This document shows positions 10,721 to 23,530 of a DNA stretch of 64,000 nucleotides, one piece after another (within the stretch, counting starts at the first letter, position 1; every line of letters starts with the position of its first letter). The translations under genes were made by a program, and so were the position numbers. The stretch spans positions 12,744,239-12,808,238 of the forward strand of contig CM056584.1 in NCBI GenBank assembly GCA_029721435.1, in the 5' to 3' direction. Below the pieces are notes generated by a model, which saw nothing but the letters and a program-made list of their open reading frames with translations, was not told the DNA's origin and ran no database searches. Source of the DNA: Gymnothorax reevesii. Lineage: Eukaryota > Chordata > Actinopteri > Anguilliformes > Muraenidae.

Positions 10721-13700
10721 TGCCCCGGGCCTTCATGTCCCGTCAAGCCTCAGCTGTTTCCTCAGCCCCCGCCGTGTCATCGAAGGCACATCCACATATT
10801 TCTCATGACAATCACCCCTTATTTTCTGTAGCGCTGTGCAGTAATGGGAAAGATATTTTTGCTCTCCTGTTCTGTATCTCTGCAGGCCCAGGTGAAGCGG
10901 AGCTTTAACACAGGGAGGCTATTGTGTGAACTTAGCTGCAGTCAGCAGAGTCTGTTGCACAGGACCCTGAAGGCTGAGTGAATCAGAATACCTCTGGACA
11001 TCCGTCAGGGCGGTGAACACGAGTTCGGGAATCGGCCATTTTTGACAGTGATTGAGTTCAGTGGGTTGCGAGAGACGACTCTTTTGAGTGTTCATGCGAG
11101 TGTTCATGCGTGGGACTGTGCATGTGTGTGTTCAGGCATGGATTTCGGTCTGAAAGAGTTGTGTGCTTATATTTGGAGATGCAAGGCTTCTGCGCGACGC
11201 TGTCAGTGGCACTCTGTATTGCTGCTGCCCTACTGATTAGCTGTTGGCCCACTGTGTACTGGTACAGTGAGGTCACGCTTTGCCTTAGAAGGTGTTGGGT
11301 GTTATTGACAAGTGTGAAGCTAAACCAGCTAGGCTAGGCTAGGGAAGCAGGCGAGTGCATTAATCCACAAAAAATGGAGAAATGAAATATTTGTTAAAAA
11401 GTGAACTCAGGAGAGGCCTTGCCAACATTTTGTTCAAGTGATTCTATGGTGCCAAGTTAACTCTACATTTACTGGGAAAATGGATGCAGGATATAATTTT
11501 GTTCCAGAAGTAAAGCGGACTTTAATACACTGTGACCCCCCTGAATCATGACATTTCTGTAGTTTTTGGTTCTGTACAGGACCCTCAACTCACATACAGC
11601 CAAAAACAACATGCAATACTGCATGTACACATAGATATGCTCGACCACGTGTGCACAAACATGTCTGTCATTTGTTTATTTTTAGTTAATTGGTATAACC
11701 ACAAAGGGGTAATGGGGGGGGTTGCCCTGTTTTTTGGGGTACTGATTTAAGAGGGACAGGGACGACTTTACTCTTTGCCATTTTGATTTCCGGTCCAAAC
11801 TCATTGTTTTGTCTAGTGTTGTGCATATTAGCCCTTTAGGAGAGGAGACTACCTGGAAGGAAATTCTGTATTCTCCCTGATGACACGCCAACTGTCTCAA
11901 CCAATTAACGAGGACCTCTTTCACATGCAAAACCTTTGGACGCATCCAGAACCAATATCATAGCCGGTGATAAATTCAGAATATGCACCCTAGCCTGTCA
12001 TCGACCATGTTATTGGATTTGCATGCGCTAAACGGTTTTGCGTCAGCAAAATGCGGCTGTAAATTTGAATTTTTGAATGTTATTAAAATAATAATCAAAC
12101 AAGACATAACAGTTTTGCCTGCTTGTGGACAAAGAGAGGATTTTACAGCTTGCACTTCCTCCATGAGTATAAGAGGTTACAACTTGTAGGTCACAACGTT
12201 AAACTCGAGACAATACAGTTTGAATTGTTTTTACTGAGTCACTCACTCCTTGGAACTCACATAGACATCCGTTCATTCAGAAAACATTTGACAGAAAGTG
12301 ACATGTTACATGCATGATGGGAAATTGAGTCAAACATACATCCAACATTATAAGTCAATAGATTACTTCATATTTTAATGCAAAGTCGTGATAGATACTA
12401 TATAAATTGAGAAATATTTTCATATGTTAAATAAATTAGTCAAGGTTTATTACTATTATTGTGCAAATTAGCTCACAATACCTCATAGTGCAGAACTGCT
12501 GAAAATCTTTATGACTGCAAATACACTGGCCCTCTGTGTTTACCTGGTCAAGAGGTGGGGCAGCCATGTGGAGCTCAAGCTATCCCGCAGCTTCCGTCAG
12601 CTAAGTCCAAACAGGCCGGCATGACAAAGGTAGGGGGAGGGAATCGCCGGGGGTGATTCACTGGGCAGGTCGAGAGAACACTGGAGGTGTTATTTGGTAC
12701 CGCATTCCTGCATCTACACCTGAGTTTCTGGGTGGCTGTTCCCTTCATGAGATCAGGTGAGGGAAAGTTTGTTCCTGAACTGGCCTTCCCCCGCCCCAAC
12801 CTGGGGGGGGGGCGTGTTTGCTTTTGGTTTATGGCATTACTGTACATCAAAGGGCTGGAGGATTGTTAATGTGCCTTGAAGCAAAAGGCTGAATGAGTGG
12901 GCAGGTAATTATTCGTGGTATTGTGTCTGCTCATTTAAATTGACGCCAAGGAGCAATAATGCTCTTGACGAATAAACAACCTCCATTTTGTCCTCGTTGT
13001 GTAAACATTAGGTCAACCTTCTGTCATATTGGTGAATTAATGCTTCCTCTAAACGTGGCTATTTGCCCTGGCATCTCAGCTATGTATTTGTTATGTATTT
13101 CAACAACGCTTTTTGTAATCTCCTCGCAGTGTGGCATCCACTGTAAAGATTTCTGCTTACGTGTTCACTGAATGGTTTCTCTGAACTTGGCACTAACCAT
13201 CACTGTCCCTGTAAATAATCTGTGATAAAAAGGAATAGATATCACCTTCCATTTGCTCGTTTATGTGCCATGTTTTGCAGATTATCGGCTAATATTTGCT
13301 CTGCGAATATTTTACACTTCATCTCGCATTTCAGAGTCCTGGGAGGTGTTACTGTGGAATTCAGCTGAAATAATTACCAAAAATGCAATTCGACATGAGG
13401 CTAACTATCGGGCTATCCCTCATTGCCCATTTATTGCTCCACATCACCTGGAATCCGTTTGGCAGATATTTAATGTTTAGTTTGTTACGTTACATCTACT
13501 AATGCGGAGTGACTTTGGTTGTTGGTGAGCCATGAACACATTTGCCTGATGAATTATAACAACAGTGCCAGACTTGGCTAACTGAATTTCTAGACCAACA
13601 AGTATAGATGCCTCAGTGACGCAAGTTAACACTGCCTAACCGAGAAAAGGAAATAAAATTTCTGGCAGGACCTCTTCGTCAGAAAAGTTTGTTTGAAAGG

Positions 13701-14992
13701 TGTACGAGCAAACATTGAGTTTGGCAACATGGCTCTGTTCTGGGAGATTTCTGCCTGTCAAAGCGTGGAACCGAAGCCGGGGAGCCGCAGTTAAACCTCC
13801 ACAGGACTGAGCCCTTCGCAGCAGTGGGCATCGTCTCAGGATAACTCAGTTATGAAACACAATTGATGAACGTTAAGGCGGATGGAGCTGGGGTGGTGGA
13901 GGGTTTGTGAAGCAAGTCAGCTGAGGACCTGCTTCGTCAGGTGGCGAGCCTAATTAAGAAGTCGGATTGACAGTCAAGTAATCGTCGACAGGGCAAAGTC
14001 AGGTGATCGTCAGGCACTCTGAGGTGACTCTGGCGGATCGAAGTAGCTGATTTACAGCTGATTAGATGGCTTGATGTCGTGACCGGTTAGAACCTACACA
14101 GACCTTCATTTCTGGATGATCTTCTGTGCCCACATTCTCCACCAAGTTCGACCATTTGAGGTATAAGATCACTTCTAAGTAGTTACACTGTTGCCTACAA
14201 AGTTGGAATAATTTCTTATTCAGATATCAGGTATTTATTTCTCAAAAATAAATCACATTTCACAATCATCTCCTGAAAAGAGGTAAAAAATATTTTGTTC
14301 CAACTTCATGAGCATCAGTGTAGAATGTCGCTCGCTGAACTGAAAATTCTCTTGCTGACGTGGGCCTAATAATTGCAGCTGGAATGTTAAAGTCATCAAG
14401 TTCGAGATCACTGATTTGGAATTTCGTGAAACCAAAGAAAAATTCCTAGAAAACCTCCTCTTCAATGTGTTGAACATGGCCTGAGGTGTTATCACCAGCA
14501 AAACACGCGGGGACATTTAAAAAATACATTTTACAGCTATATTGTGTGACTGTACTTATCTTCTATAAATTTTCCTCAGTTACTGGAAGTTTTAGTATAA
14601 TTTTAATGAGAACTTCACCTTAGGTTACTCTGCTGTGTCATGGCCAACATGGGTGTCTGATAGCACAAGTACATTAGTTCACCTGGCAAGCAACCCAGTA
14701 TGTGTTTGAAACAGGAAGTCAAATATTTTCCTTTTTTAAAAAGTACATTCAGACGTGACAGCACCTGAATGTCGAGGCCAGTGTGATTGGTGTGTGAGCT
14801 ACAGGAAGTTCCTGTTTATTCCCACTCAATACTTGCTGATTGCAGTCTTAAGGCAGTTTACACAGTTATTTTTCAACCTGATAGATTCATGTGAGGTTAA
14901 TGCCCTCACAGGTCCTGGTAGACTAACAACAATGGACCATGTTTGCTTACCATTGAACTCGCCTCGCTCTCTCCTTCACTGTACCTCCCTCA
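10721..14992. other. non-coding, no recognised gene
   Basis: About 4.3 kb of mostly unique sequence. Small local repeats only: a 12-bp GTGTTCATGCG duplication near 11089-11112 and CTAGG iterations near 11329-11344. There is no supported exon on either strand. Confidence 0.5.
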
Positions 14993-15022
14993 CTCTCCCT
15001 CTCTCTCTCTCTCTCGCTCTCT
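14993..15022 (+). repeat. (CT)n microsatellite
   Basis: CT dinucleotide repeat with a few interruptions. The wider 14955-15030 stretch is pyrimidine-rich. No splice AG follows closely. Confidence 0.85.
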
Positions 15023-15759
15023 GCCTCATTTTCTGTTCTCGTCCTCAAATATGTTTGAGCCAGAAACAGAAAAGGTACAAACTATGTAAAAATGGAAGTG
15101 TGGAACATTGGGGGGGAAGCGGGTGGATGCTTTTGTAAATATACTGACAGCTTTAACTTTGCTTGAATGCCCTTTTACCGCTTACCTGGTCTGCGCTTGG
15201 TTTCTGCTCTCAACTTCTCACCAGTAAACCCCCCCCAACAGTAATTCCTGTCTTTCATCGGGCTGCAGAATGCGAGCGGGGGTGCTCTGGCTCCAGGTGC
15301 TGCTTTTTCGCCCTGCAATTCCTTCCTCGTCCTTACAGAGAGAACAACACATGCTTAATGGCTGCCTTCGGGAAACCTGACAGGGATTTACTTTCATCCG
15401 TGTTATTGGAAAGCTGCATCTGCGCAGGCTAATATTGGAAGCTGCCTTGGGTGATTCATGCTAACGTTACACTGTAAACGACTCTTTAGACTGAGCCCTC
15501 ATGCTGGGAAATTCGATGAGTCATTCAGGTGTCCAGGTGGACACTTAACAGGTGAAGTGCCTGAGCCCATGCTTAGGAATCAAAGGCGCAAAGCTGGCCT
15601 TTACTGGCACTTAGCATTTGCGTTAGCATTAGCGCTAGCATTAGCGCTTTGCTTTGCTGTTACTGTAGCACGTATAGGGTGATATGAGTATCCCGTCCCT
15701 GAGCCGCTTCCTCAGACGAGCCTTTCCTCTCCCTGATTTTCCCCTTCACTCTCTCTCAG
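15023..15759. other. non-coding; hexamer-like GCATTA/GCGTTA run near 15610-15655
   Basis: No gene recognised. Around 15610-15655 the hexamers GCATTT, GCGTTA, GCATTA, GCGCTA, GCATTA and GCGCTT follow each other, a short degenerate 6-bp tandem repeat. The 3' end is the pyrimidine tract of the exon candidate that follows. Confidence 0.5.
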
Positions 15760-15818
15760 CTGCCAGCCACCTGTCAGAAGCTAGGCCTGCTGCCAATGTG
15801 CTGGATGCCAGTGCTCAG
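15760..15818 (+). other. candidate internal exon, 59 bp, unidentified gene
   Basis: A long pyrimidine tract ending in CTCTCTCAG (AG at 15758-15759) precedes a 59-bp segment. It ends in GCTCAG followed by GTATGA, a good donor, at 15819. Entered with two bases completing a split codon, the segment is open and reads ASHLSEARPAANVLDASAQ, ending on a codon boundary. A second frame is also open. If coding, it would splice in phase with the candidate at 61613-61690 on the same strand. I do not recognise the peptide. It could equally be a 5' UTR exon, a lncRNA exon or a pseudo-exon. Splice signals are seen directly; that it is an exon is inference. Confidence 0.35.
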
Positions 15819-16300
15819 GTATGAAATCTGCTGATGAAAAAGCAGGGAAGAGTTTGCGGTTTGTGGAAATATGTGAGGGGTACACTGAGAGTGAATTGGG
15901 GGGGGTGTATGGGTTTTGTGAGCAGGGAGGTGAGGATTATGGGAACGACACGATTGCCCTCTAGGTGTACGGAGGCTGTCCGGGCTTGTGGGCCTCGGAT
16001 GGAGGCGCCTACGTGACGAGTGTTGCAATTGGCTGCCACTGGATCGTGGGGGTGGGTGGGGGGGGGGGGTGTTATATTGCTTTCCTGGGCGTGCATGGGC
16101 ATGGCTCAGGTCAGACTTTTCCCACGCAGAATCAAAAATCGACCACAGCCAGGTGAGAGACTGGGAGAGATGGGTGAGGTAGAGGTTGGGTCAGGCTGGG
16201 TATATGTGGAGGGAATGGGGTCAGAGGTCAAATTTCGAGGTTGGTGGTGGGATGGTCTGAAAAGTAGCAAATCACGCAGTTAAGCTGCGATACTGCACTC
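15819..16300 (+). other. G-rich stretch with G-quadruplex-prone run
   Basis: Purine/G-rich non-coding DNA directly after the candidate exon. G runs of 5, 3 and 12 at 16048-16052, 16054-16056 and 16058-16069, plus G8 at 15898-15905, could form G-quadruplexes on the plus strand. Several overlapping open frames are a by-product of the composition. Confidence 0.55.
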
Positions 16301-19300
16301 GTTCGTGCTAACAGAAATGCTCCCCACTTAGACAACTCAGCCACCACCCTTCCATATAGCAGAGCCCCCCACTTTAAGCAATATTTGTACATTCACAGGC
16401 CTGGCTGGAGTCGCCAGCCTCATTAGCGCTGCTACGTGTCTCATGCTCTCCTGCTGCTAAATGGCTGAGATGAACTGGACGTCCAGACTGTGAGAGAACT
16501 GCCACTTGCTTCATGCTCAACTCGTGTCAAGATTGATGAAGCACGGGGGCGGGAAGAGGGAGTGGATTCTGTATGAGGGCAATTTACACACGTACGCTCG
16601 GACAAGCGTCAGACGTGCTTGCACAGAAACGCACGCATGCATTCTGTCACATGCATGAGAGTACGCGCAAACACCCACCTGCTCGCCTGCTAACTCGCAT
16701 CAATAAGGACACAGGCATCGACATTCACGGATAAATGATTGCATAAAAGGAGTATTGTTGTGGTGTACTGGGGAACAATGACCTGGGAACTTGTCCTTGT
16801 GTGGTTAGGATGTGCAGACACGAAACTGCTGCAGGGGGTTGGTTTAATGGCGGAGGGAACAGATAAGCACGCCACAGCGCTGTTCTGATGAGGATCGTCC
16901 TGTTTCAGTGTGGTCGTGCTGACCGCCACTGTGGAAGAGCCATACCTCACCAGGACTCAGATCTACTTTACTGCGTTTAGGTCGTGCAGCCAGGTGGAAG
17001 ACATATTCTTCTAGCCTGGCCATGAACAGTGCTATGAAATGACAAACAATTCACTGTGTAATCATGTCTGGCATGTTGTTCTATAGTTTATTCTTGATTT
17101 AATTGATATTACCCTAGTTTTCGATTCTCACTGCATGTGCAAGTGTCAGTTCACAGCCAGACTTGCCAAATATTGTTCCACTGAAGAAATGTCGATCATC
17201 TGCGTTTGTGGGAGCCAATTAATCACTAAAGTTTCTTAAAGCTAGGCCACAGACTTGGAGTGATACAGTGGAACCTTGAGGAATATGCGGTTGTTTGTGT
17301 TCTGCATGTCACTGGTAATGATGTCGGCAGTCATTGCTCTTACAGGTATGGAAATCCCAGTACAACAGCTGGGTTCACAGGCGGTAGCCAGTAAATATTA
17401 GGACTGCTGTATGATGATGAATCCAGGAAGCACAAATAGCCGGTATTCAGACTTGACTTTGCATTCAGTGTCCAAGCTGTGGCCATGTAGTTCACTTTCA
17501 CAGCCTAAGGTCTTTGTTTTCTGTCGGTCACAGTGCTCTTTGCCATCAGCCTTCTTTATTGTGGCTTTTTGGAGTCTGACGGAAGTTACTTTTTCTTGTT
17601 TTTATTTTTTTACCCCAATTTTTATATAATCTGATTTGAGAAGGACAAAAGTAGACCCTCACTTCTTTAGTGGCTGATGTTTTGGATTATTGTCAGCCAT
17701 TAAGATGCTGATCATTTTAGATGCTACTTACACTTATGAGGTACTTTTGTAAGCTGCAAATGCCAGTGTCTGATTGTTGGACAAATTACCACTTGCAGTC
17801 TCTGGTTCTCGTTTGTGTGTTTTTGGGTGAGGCCAGGTTCCTCCACTGACTGGATGGCTAGAGGCCACACAGTCATAGTTAGGACCGTACCGTGCCAATG
17901 GATTTTTGGCATTTTATGACATTGTACTCTTGGAGTATTTCAAGCTATAAGGTTGGGGTGTGCTCACCCTGGCTTAATTAGGATTTCGACTCCTCCAAAA
18001 TGTATCTGCAGTGTGGTTCATGAACTTTTGACTGCAACACAGTTTGCATTTGGATTTGAAACCAGTGGATATGAGGCTAAAGTAGAGACAGGTGGCCTAA
18101 ATGTGTGTGCATTCACATCCATATTGTGGGAACAATACTGGCATCAAAACCCATTTTTGCGCAGTTTCACTGGCCGTCTCTTGGATGTTAATGCATTCTG
18201 AGATTTTCTTAGGCTGCATTCATTTTTGCTTTGCGTGTCGCGTGAGTCAATGCAAGCACCTGGCCGACCTCCGCCGGCGGAGAGGAACGTTCAAAGGACA
18301 GGAAGACTGCGTTCTGTCCCGCTGTTTTTTGGAGCGAAGGGGACAGATGAAAGCCGCTCTTCCAGTACGGCCACCAGATGACCCCTGGAAGACGGACTTT
18401 GTGTTCCATTCCTTCTGAAAAGAGAATGAGTGGGAGACCTGGTTTGGGTCGTTGTGAGGCCACCGCCGACATCACCCGGCATGGCTCCCCTCGCTCTGTG
18501 GCAGGGATCTGTAGACTGCCAACAAAAGGATAAAAATCTGGATGGATATCTGAGCAATTTTTTTTCTCCTGAAATTGTATAATTGTTGTTGTTCTTTTTT
18601 GTCCCAACATATTTTTATCTCTGTAGGAGACTGCGATGCCCTGTAGTAGAGTTGGCTTGTTTTTCCATTTTTTTGGAGCTGGAACAGTACTTTGGTCAGA
18701 GCAGAATTCCCCTGTCGTAACTCACAGTTGGCGAACAGGTCAGCAAGTCAGAAGCTCCTTGACTCTCGATTCTTTTTGTCCATCTATCGTAACCTTTGGT
18801 GCGGTTAGTGTGTAGTGGCTGATTTGCATTCCAGAGACCTTTGTTTCTCCATCTTTAAAACGAAAGAACGGTCCAAAATGCGAGTCAGAGGCAGTGACTG
18901 ACGTCGCTAATGTATAGGATGAACAATTTTGTGGTGTTTCAGTTCGTGATTTGCGTGACCTGCACCTGCAGCTCATGCCATCAGAGAAAACCCTTTTTTT
19001 TTTGCCTTCTCTTCATTTGCTTTGTTTAGCACCTAGATGTTCCGATGTAATTCTAATATTCTGTTTGTCTTGAACTGCCTTGGTTGCGACCTGTGATAAA
19101 TTTTTGAAACCTCCGCAGGGTGACTCTGAAGACAAAATACATAGTTGAGAATCTTTGAAATTAATTCTTCGTCAGAAAGACCTGGTTGATTTCTGTTTCT
19201 GTTCTGCTGGCACCAGTACCTCTGCAGTATTTATGTAGTTTTGTTGACATGTGCATGATAGTGGCCCTTTAATTGTAGCAATGCGTTCAGAATTGATATC

Positions 19301-19811
19301 ATTATTTATTGATGGAACGGTAGTCTAGCCTGTGAAAATTATTTCATTAACACGCATATTTTTGATTTATTTACATCCTTGCCCGACTTTTTTTTTAAAT
19401 CCATGAAAGATAAATGGCGGAAATATGAGTAAATCATTAATATGACAGCACCCAATGAGAGAAGCCTCATATGAGTGCTCGTTTGATGTTTTTGGCGCGG
19501 TGCTAATGCGGCGTGTGGTTGTCGACGTGACTGAAGCTAGCTAGCTGAGGGAACGTTGTGCCCTGCAATGCCCCCACCCCTCCCTCTTTGCATACCTGTC
19601 TCGGGTTTAGTGTCTTGTATCCTACACGGGGACGGGACGCCGATAGCTGGCGCTGATAGGGACGATGTTTTGACAGGGGTTTGCACAGGGAGGAAGCGTG
19701 GAAGGCTCCTGTTCCTGAATCTTATCGTAGGGAACCTGATAAAAATCAGCCCCATGGAGACCTGCTTTCTCTGACATCACTCCCGCCAGGATGTCTCCTG
19801 TGTCTCCTGCG
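16301..19811. other. non-coding, no recognised gene
   Basis: About 3.5 kb of apparently unique sequence. Acceptor-like TTACAG near 17340 and CTCCGCAG near 19119 have no partner donor with an open frame. No transposon signature recognised. Confidence 0.5.
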
Positions 19812-19928
19812 GTCTCACCCTGAGGCTGATTACGCTCCATAGAGGGGGAAAATTTACCCTCAGGCTGGTTATGCTCTGCAGCCTGTGAGCTTTTACTCAG
19901 AGGCTAATTTAGCTCCACAGAGGCTTTC
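19812..19928 (+). repeat. 39-bp tandem repeat, 3 degenerate copies
   Basis: The landmark AGGCT.ATTA.GCTC recurs with AGGCT at 19823, 19862 and 19901, an exact 39-bp spacing. Copies are diverged but share CCCTGAGGCTG and GCTCCA blocks. Confidence 0.7.
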
Positions 19929-20903
19929 CAGCTGAAAACACTCCATTGGGACAGTGAAATACTGAACTCTGAACTCTGAAGAAACTACAGGCTTTGAGGA
20001 TGATAAGAAATGTAATGAGTCCAGTTTCAACTCTCGAGCCACTGAGATCTTGCGCGTGTACACACCTTGAACAAGTACTCTAGCATTTTGAGCCAAAAAT
20101 TGCAATGTCCTCTTCTTTTTTTTTTGCATAGTAACGTAATAAAACAATAGTGTTCGTCATTATTGTTGAACTCATTTTAAGATCTGGTGATGGATGATGC
20201 TTGACAAGTGAATTCCAACTTAATTTTAAGCAGGCTAAGATTTTCAGCATGGGGGGAGTACAATTTCATTTGTCATTACCAGACTAAAACATCAGTTGAT
20301 GTGTTTTTTTGTCATTGTGAGGCTACTTGAACTTTGCAGACACTGAACTCCTGCCCAGAGGGTGATCATGAATCTTTAACTTTAAGTTTTTAAGTCGCTG
20401 TTTTCCTCGATTTATACCTCTGAAACTCTCCCTCTGGTTAGCAAAAGCCTCTATAAATAGAAATAAGACCGAGGGGGAAAAAATAGTTGGTGCATATAGC
20501 ATGAAACAGTTCCGATATTACACATTTATTAATTGTACGTGTTTCTTTCATTGAAATTTAAATCGCAGCTTGAAAATGGCAGGCAGTTTCCACATACCAC
20601 TGTAGGGAACAGTCTTTGTGATTGACGCTTCCATTACCAAGTGCAACTGCATTCTGCAGTGACAGCATATAATTATGTCGTCATTTGCAGTATGGCTCAT
20701 CGGACGGCGTTAATTATATTTTGGAGAGCTTGAACAGTTTCTAATCTCTTGGCCGTCAGCCATCTGAACTGTCTCCGAATGATGGCGGAATCATTGTCTG
20801 GGTGAACGGAGTGTTTTCAACACCGTGTACGGGTGCCGTACTTCAGCCTCCGTGTACTCCTCTCGATAAGAGTGACAGAAAATGCACCCCCCCACCACTC
20901 ATA
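19929..20903. other. non-coding, no recognised feature
   Basis: AT-rich unique sequence without splice-flanked open frames or repeat signatures. Confidence 0.5.
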
Positions 20904-20960
20904 AACACACACACACACACACACACACACATACGCACACACACACACACACACACACAC
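20904..20960 (+). repeat. (CA)n microsatellite
   Basis: About 57 bp of CA repeat with one ATACG interruption. Confidence 0.95.
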
Positions 20961-21132
20961 TTGCGCACCCATGCAGGTTCCCATCCAGCCAACGACTTTC
21001 CAGAAATTTCATTCATTGCAGGCGGTCGTCAGTATCCGTGGATACCAAATAAAAGCAGATAACTGGATTCCTGCCCCGGCCCTTGATTATTTTGGTTTAG
21101 CTACCATCTGTGAACACCCCCTCAGCACGTAC
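20961..21132. other. unique spacer between two CA arrays
   Basis: Non-coding spacer; nothing else recognised. Confidence 0.6.
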
Positions 21133-21193
21133 ATGCGCGCACACACACGCACACACACATGCGCGCACACACACACACACACGCACACGCGCG

Positions 21194-21228
<35 letters not shown>
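21133..21228 (+). repeat. (CA)n/(GC)n compound microsatellite
   Basis: Alternating purine-pyrimidine DNA, mixing CA repeats with GCGC steps. Such sequence favours Z-DNA. Confidence 0.9.
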
Positions 21229-21231
<3 letters not shown>

Positions 21232-21779
21232 CAGCTCGAGGCAGCAGCTTGGGGGCGTGGACACAGTTTAGATCCATGCTGCTCTGATTCCAGCATGTTC
21301 TCCAGGATTTGTCCCTTTTACGTTGCCCGCAGAACAGACAGAGGTCACCTGGTCATGGAGAGGAGGGAACAGGATACTTATCAATGGTTGCTATGAAAAC
21401 ATTCTTTAGTGACCATTGAAGCACTGTCACTGTCTGGAGAGGAGACGCTTTAAAAGCATAATGTTAGATTGTTGGCATAAAAAACAGTTGTGGCACTTGG
21501 TCCCTCTCATCTCTTAGGGAACTTCATGTCAACAAAGATTTTGGGCCTTTTTAGCAAGTCTCAAGAATCCCAGGTTTCTAACCACCATTATGTAGAACCA
21601 GTTACTGCAACAATTTAAGCCAATTTTCACGGTTTTGACTATTTGTTTTGGGTCCAAATTTTACATTAGTTGGCTTGAATACTTTACATTTATTTTACGT
21701 GTCTTTAAATTGAAACAGGTTTTGATGGAGATGGGTAGATAAGGTATACCAAAGTGTGATTTGTTCTACACAGGAAAAA
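21229..21779. other. non-coding, no recognised feature
   Basis: No supported feature. Confidence 0.5.
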
Positions 21780-22060
21780 GAGTCTTTATATACCCCAGAA
21801 TATAATGTGGGTGGTTAAAGTCATCAGTATGTCCGTCCGTCCGTTTGTCCATGTGTCATCATTTTGTTTCTGGAGCAGAACTCGAATACTGTTCAATATT
21901 TTTTAACGAAACTTGCTATGCCTATTAATCAGGTTCCAGGCTGGTGTCTTCTGATATTTTGGGATATCTGAGATTAGATTGTGGGAGGCGAGGGGGATGT
22001 GGCATCTTCTGATGACTCTTGTTGAATAGGTCAAGCATTAATTCAATGAAAACTCTGACA
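21780..22060 (+). repeat. possible dispersed repeat with GTCC iterations
   Basis: Contains a short (GTCC)n run at about 21831-21851, then CATGTGTCATCATTTTGTTTC and GGGGGATGTGGCA. The arrangement resembles a dispersed fish repeat seen in many assemblies, but I cannot name the family. Confidence 0.3.
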
Positions 22061-22100
22061 GGTTTTTCATTGCTTTAGTTTTTCTTTGCAATTTGAAGTT

Positions 22101-23530
22101 TTCATTCCAATCCCACTTCAAAAGAAGTGGACACTGTATAATGTGTATAAAAACAAATGATTCGCAAATGATTTTAATCCTTTGTACATTTAATGGAAAA
22201 TAGTACAAAGACAAAATATCAAATGTTGAAAATGAGGAAGTCTAATGTTTTATGAAAAATATCTGCTCATTTTGAATTTAAAGCCAGCAACAAGTTGGGA
22301 CAGGGTGACAGCAGATGGCAAAAGTTGTGTGACGCTGAAAAATACTCCTGGTGGAACGTTTCACCCCTGGAAGTTTAATTGGAAAAAGTCAGTATCTTGA
22401 CTGGGTGTAAAAACTCAGAAGTAAAGATGGCGAGGGCTTCAACGCTCTGTGAAAGACTGCATGCATGGAAAAGGGTTCAATACTTCAAGAATAAAGTTTC
22501 TTAATGCAAAATTTAAAAAAATAATAAATAAATAAATAAATAATTGGGGATTTTATCCTCTGTGGTATTTAATTTCATTAAAAGTTACAGAGAATCTGGA
22601 GAAATCACTGTATGCAAGGGACGAGGCCGAAAACCAATATTGAATTGCCATGATCTTCAAGCTCTCAAGCGGCACTGTACTAATATTACAAGGGATTCTG
22701 TCCTGGAAATCACTGCATGGGCTAAAGAACACTTCTGTCAGCCATAGTCAGTGAACAGAATTTTTTGTTGCATCCACATATGCAGGTTAAAACTCTGTCA
22801 AGTAAAGATTATGCCATATATAAAAGTAATCAAGAAATGCTGCCTCTCTTTCTGGGCCCGAGCTCATTTAAGATGGTCTGAAAGTGGAATTATGGAAAAC
22901 TGTAGCATGGTCTGTCCAATCAAATTGTGAAATTCTTTTAGGAAATCATGGATGCCGCATCCTCTGGGCTAAAGAGGAGGGGGACCACCCGGTTTGTCAT
23001 CAGTCCGCAGTTCAAAAGCCAGCATCCATGATCGCATGCATTAGATAGTGCATTAGAGCACATTGCATCGGTACTGTTGCGTGTGAAGATGCCATTAATG
23101 CTGAATGATATATAAATGTTTTGGAGCAACATATACTACCATTCAGGAATTTTTTTTCTTGGAAGGCCTTGCTTATTTCAGCAAGACAGTGGCAAATGAA
23201 ACTTTCTGTCTGCATTACAACATGGCTCTGTAGTAAGAGTCGGGTGCTAAACTGGCCTGCCTGAAGTCCAGACCTGTCTCTCACTGAAAATTTTTGACTT
23301 GAAAGAAAAAAAATATGACACAGGAGGCAGCGAAATGTTGAGCAGCTGAAAACTTGCATCAAGGCAGGGAATGGGAAGATATTTAGCCTTGAAAAGTAAA
23401 GCATATGTCTGTTAAGTTGCCTTTGTTCAATTTTTAATTACAGTTTAAATGGTTTAGAAATCATTCTGTTCTGTTTTTATTTACTTTTTACATAGCATCC
23501 TACCTTTTTTGAAAATGGGATTATACTGTA
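22101..23530 (+). mobile_element. decayed Tc1/mariner-like DNA transposon
   Basis: About 1.43 kb with diverged terminal inverted repeats. The left end has CCAATCCCACTTCAAAAGAAG; the right end, read in reverse complement, has TAATCCCATTTTCAAAAAAGG. The similarity continues inwards over roughly 80 bp. The interior keeps the order of a Tc1-type transposase: the helix-turn-helix/linker region (22544-22747), a WARAHLRW motif at 22853-22876, and a GCCTGCCTGAAGTCCAGACC block near 23249 that corresponds to the SPDL region. Frameshifts, stops and loss of the first catalytic Asp make it inactive. A (AAAT)n run at 22520-22544 has expanded inside it. Confidence 0.9.
22544..22747 (+). pseudogene. Tc1-like transposase fragment, N-terminal DNA-binding region
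   Basis: The longest surviving piece of the transposase frame (67 codons). It carries SYRESGEITVCKGRGRKP, typical of the region joining the second helix-turn-helix to the basic AT-hook-like GRGRKP motif of Tc1 transposases, and then a LKRHC block. The frame starts after the (AAAT)n run and ends at a premature stop; the rest of the transposase continues downstream in other frames. The family excises and inserts DNA at TA dinucleotides in the nucleus. This copy cannot encode a functional enzyme. Confidence 0.8.

Noticed and set aside
10860..10910. Strong acceptor TATCTCTGCAG with GCCCAG before GTGAAG
   Set aside because: This would give a 6-bp microexon; no independent support.
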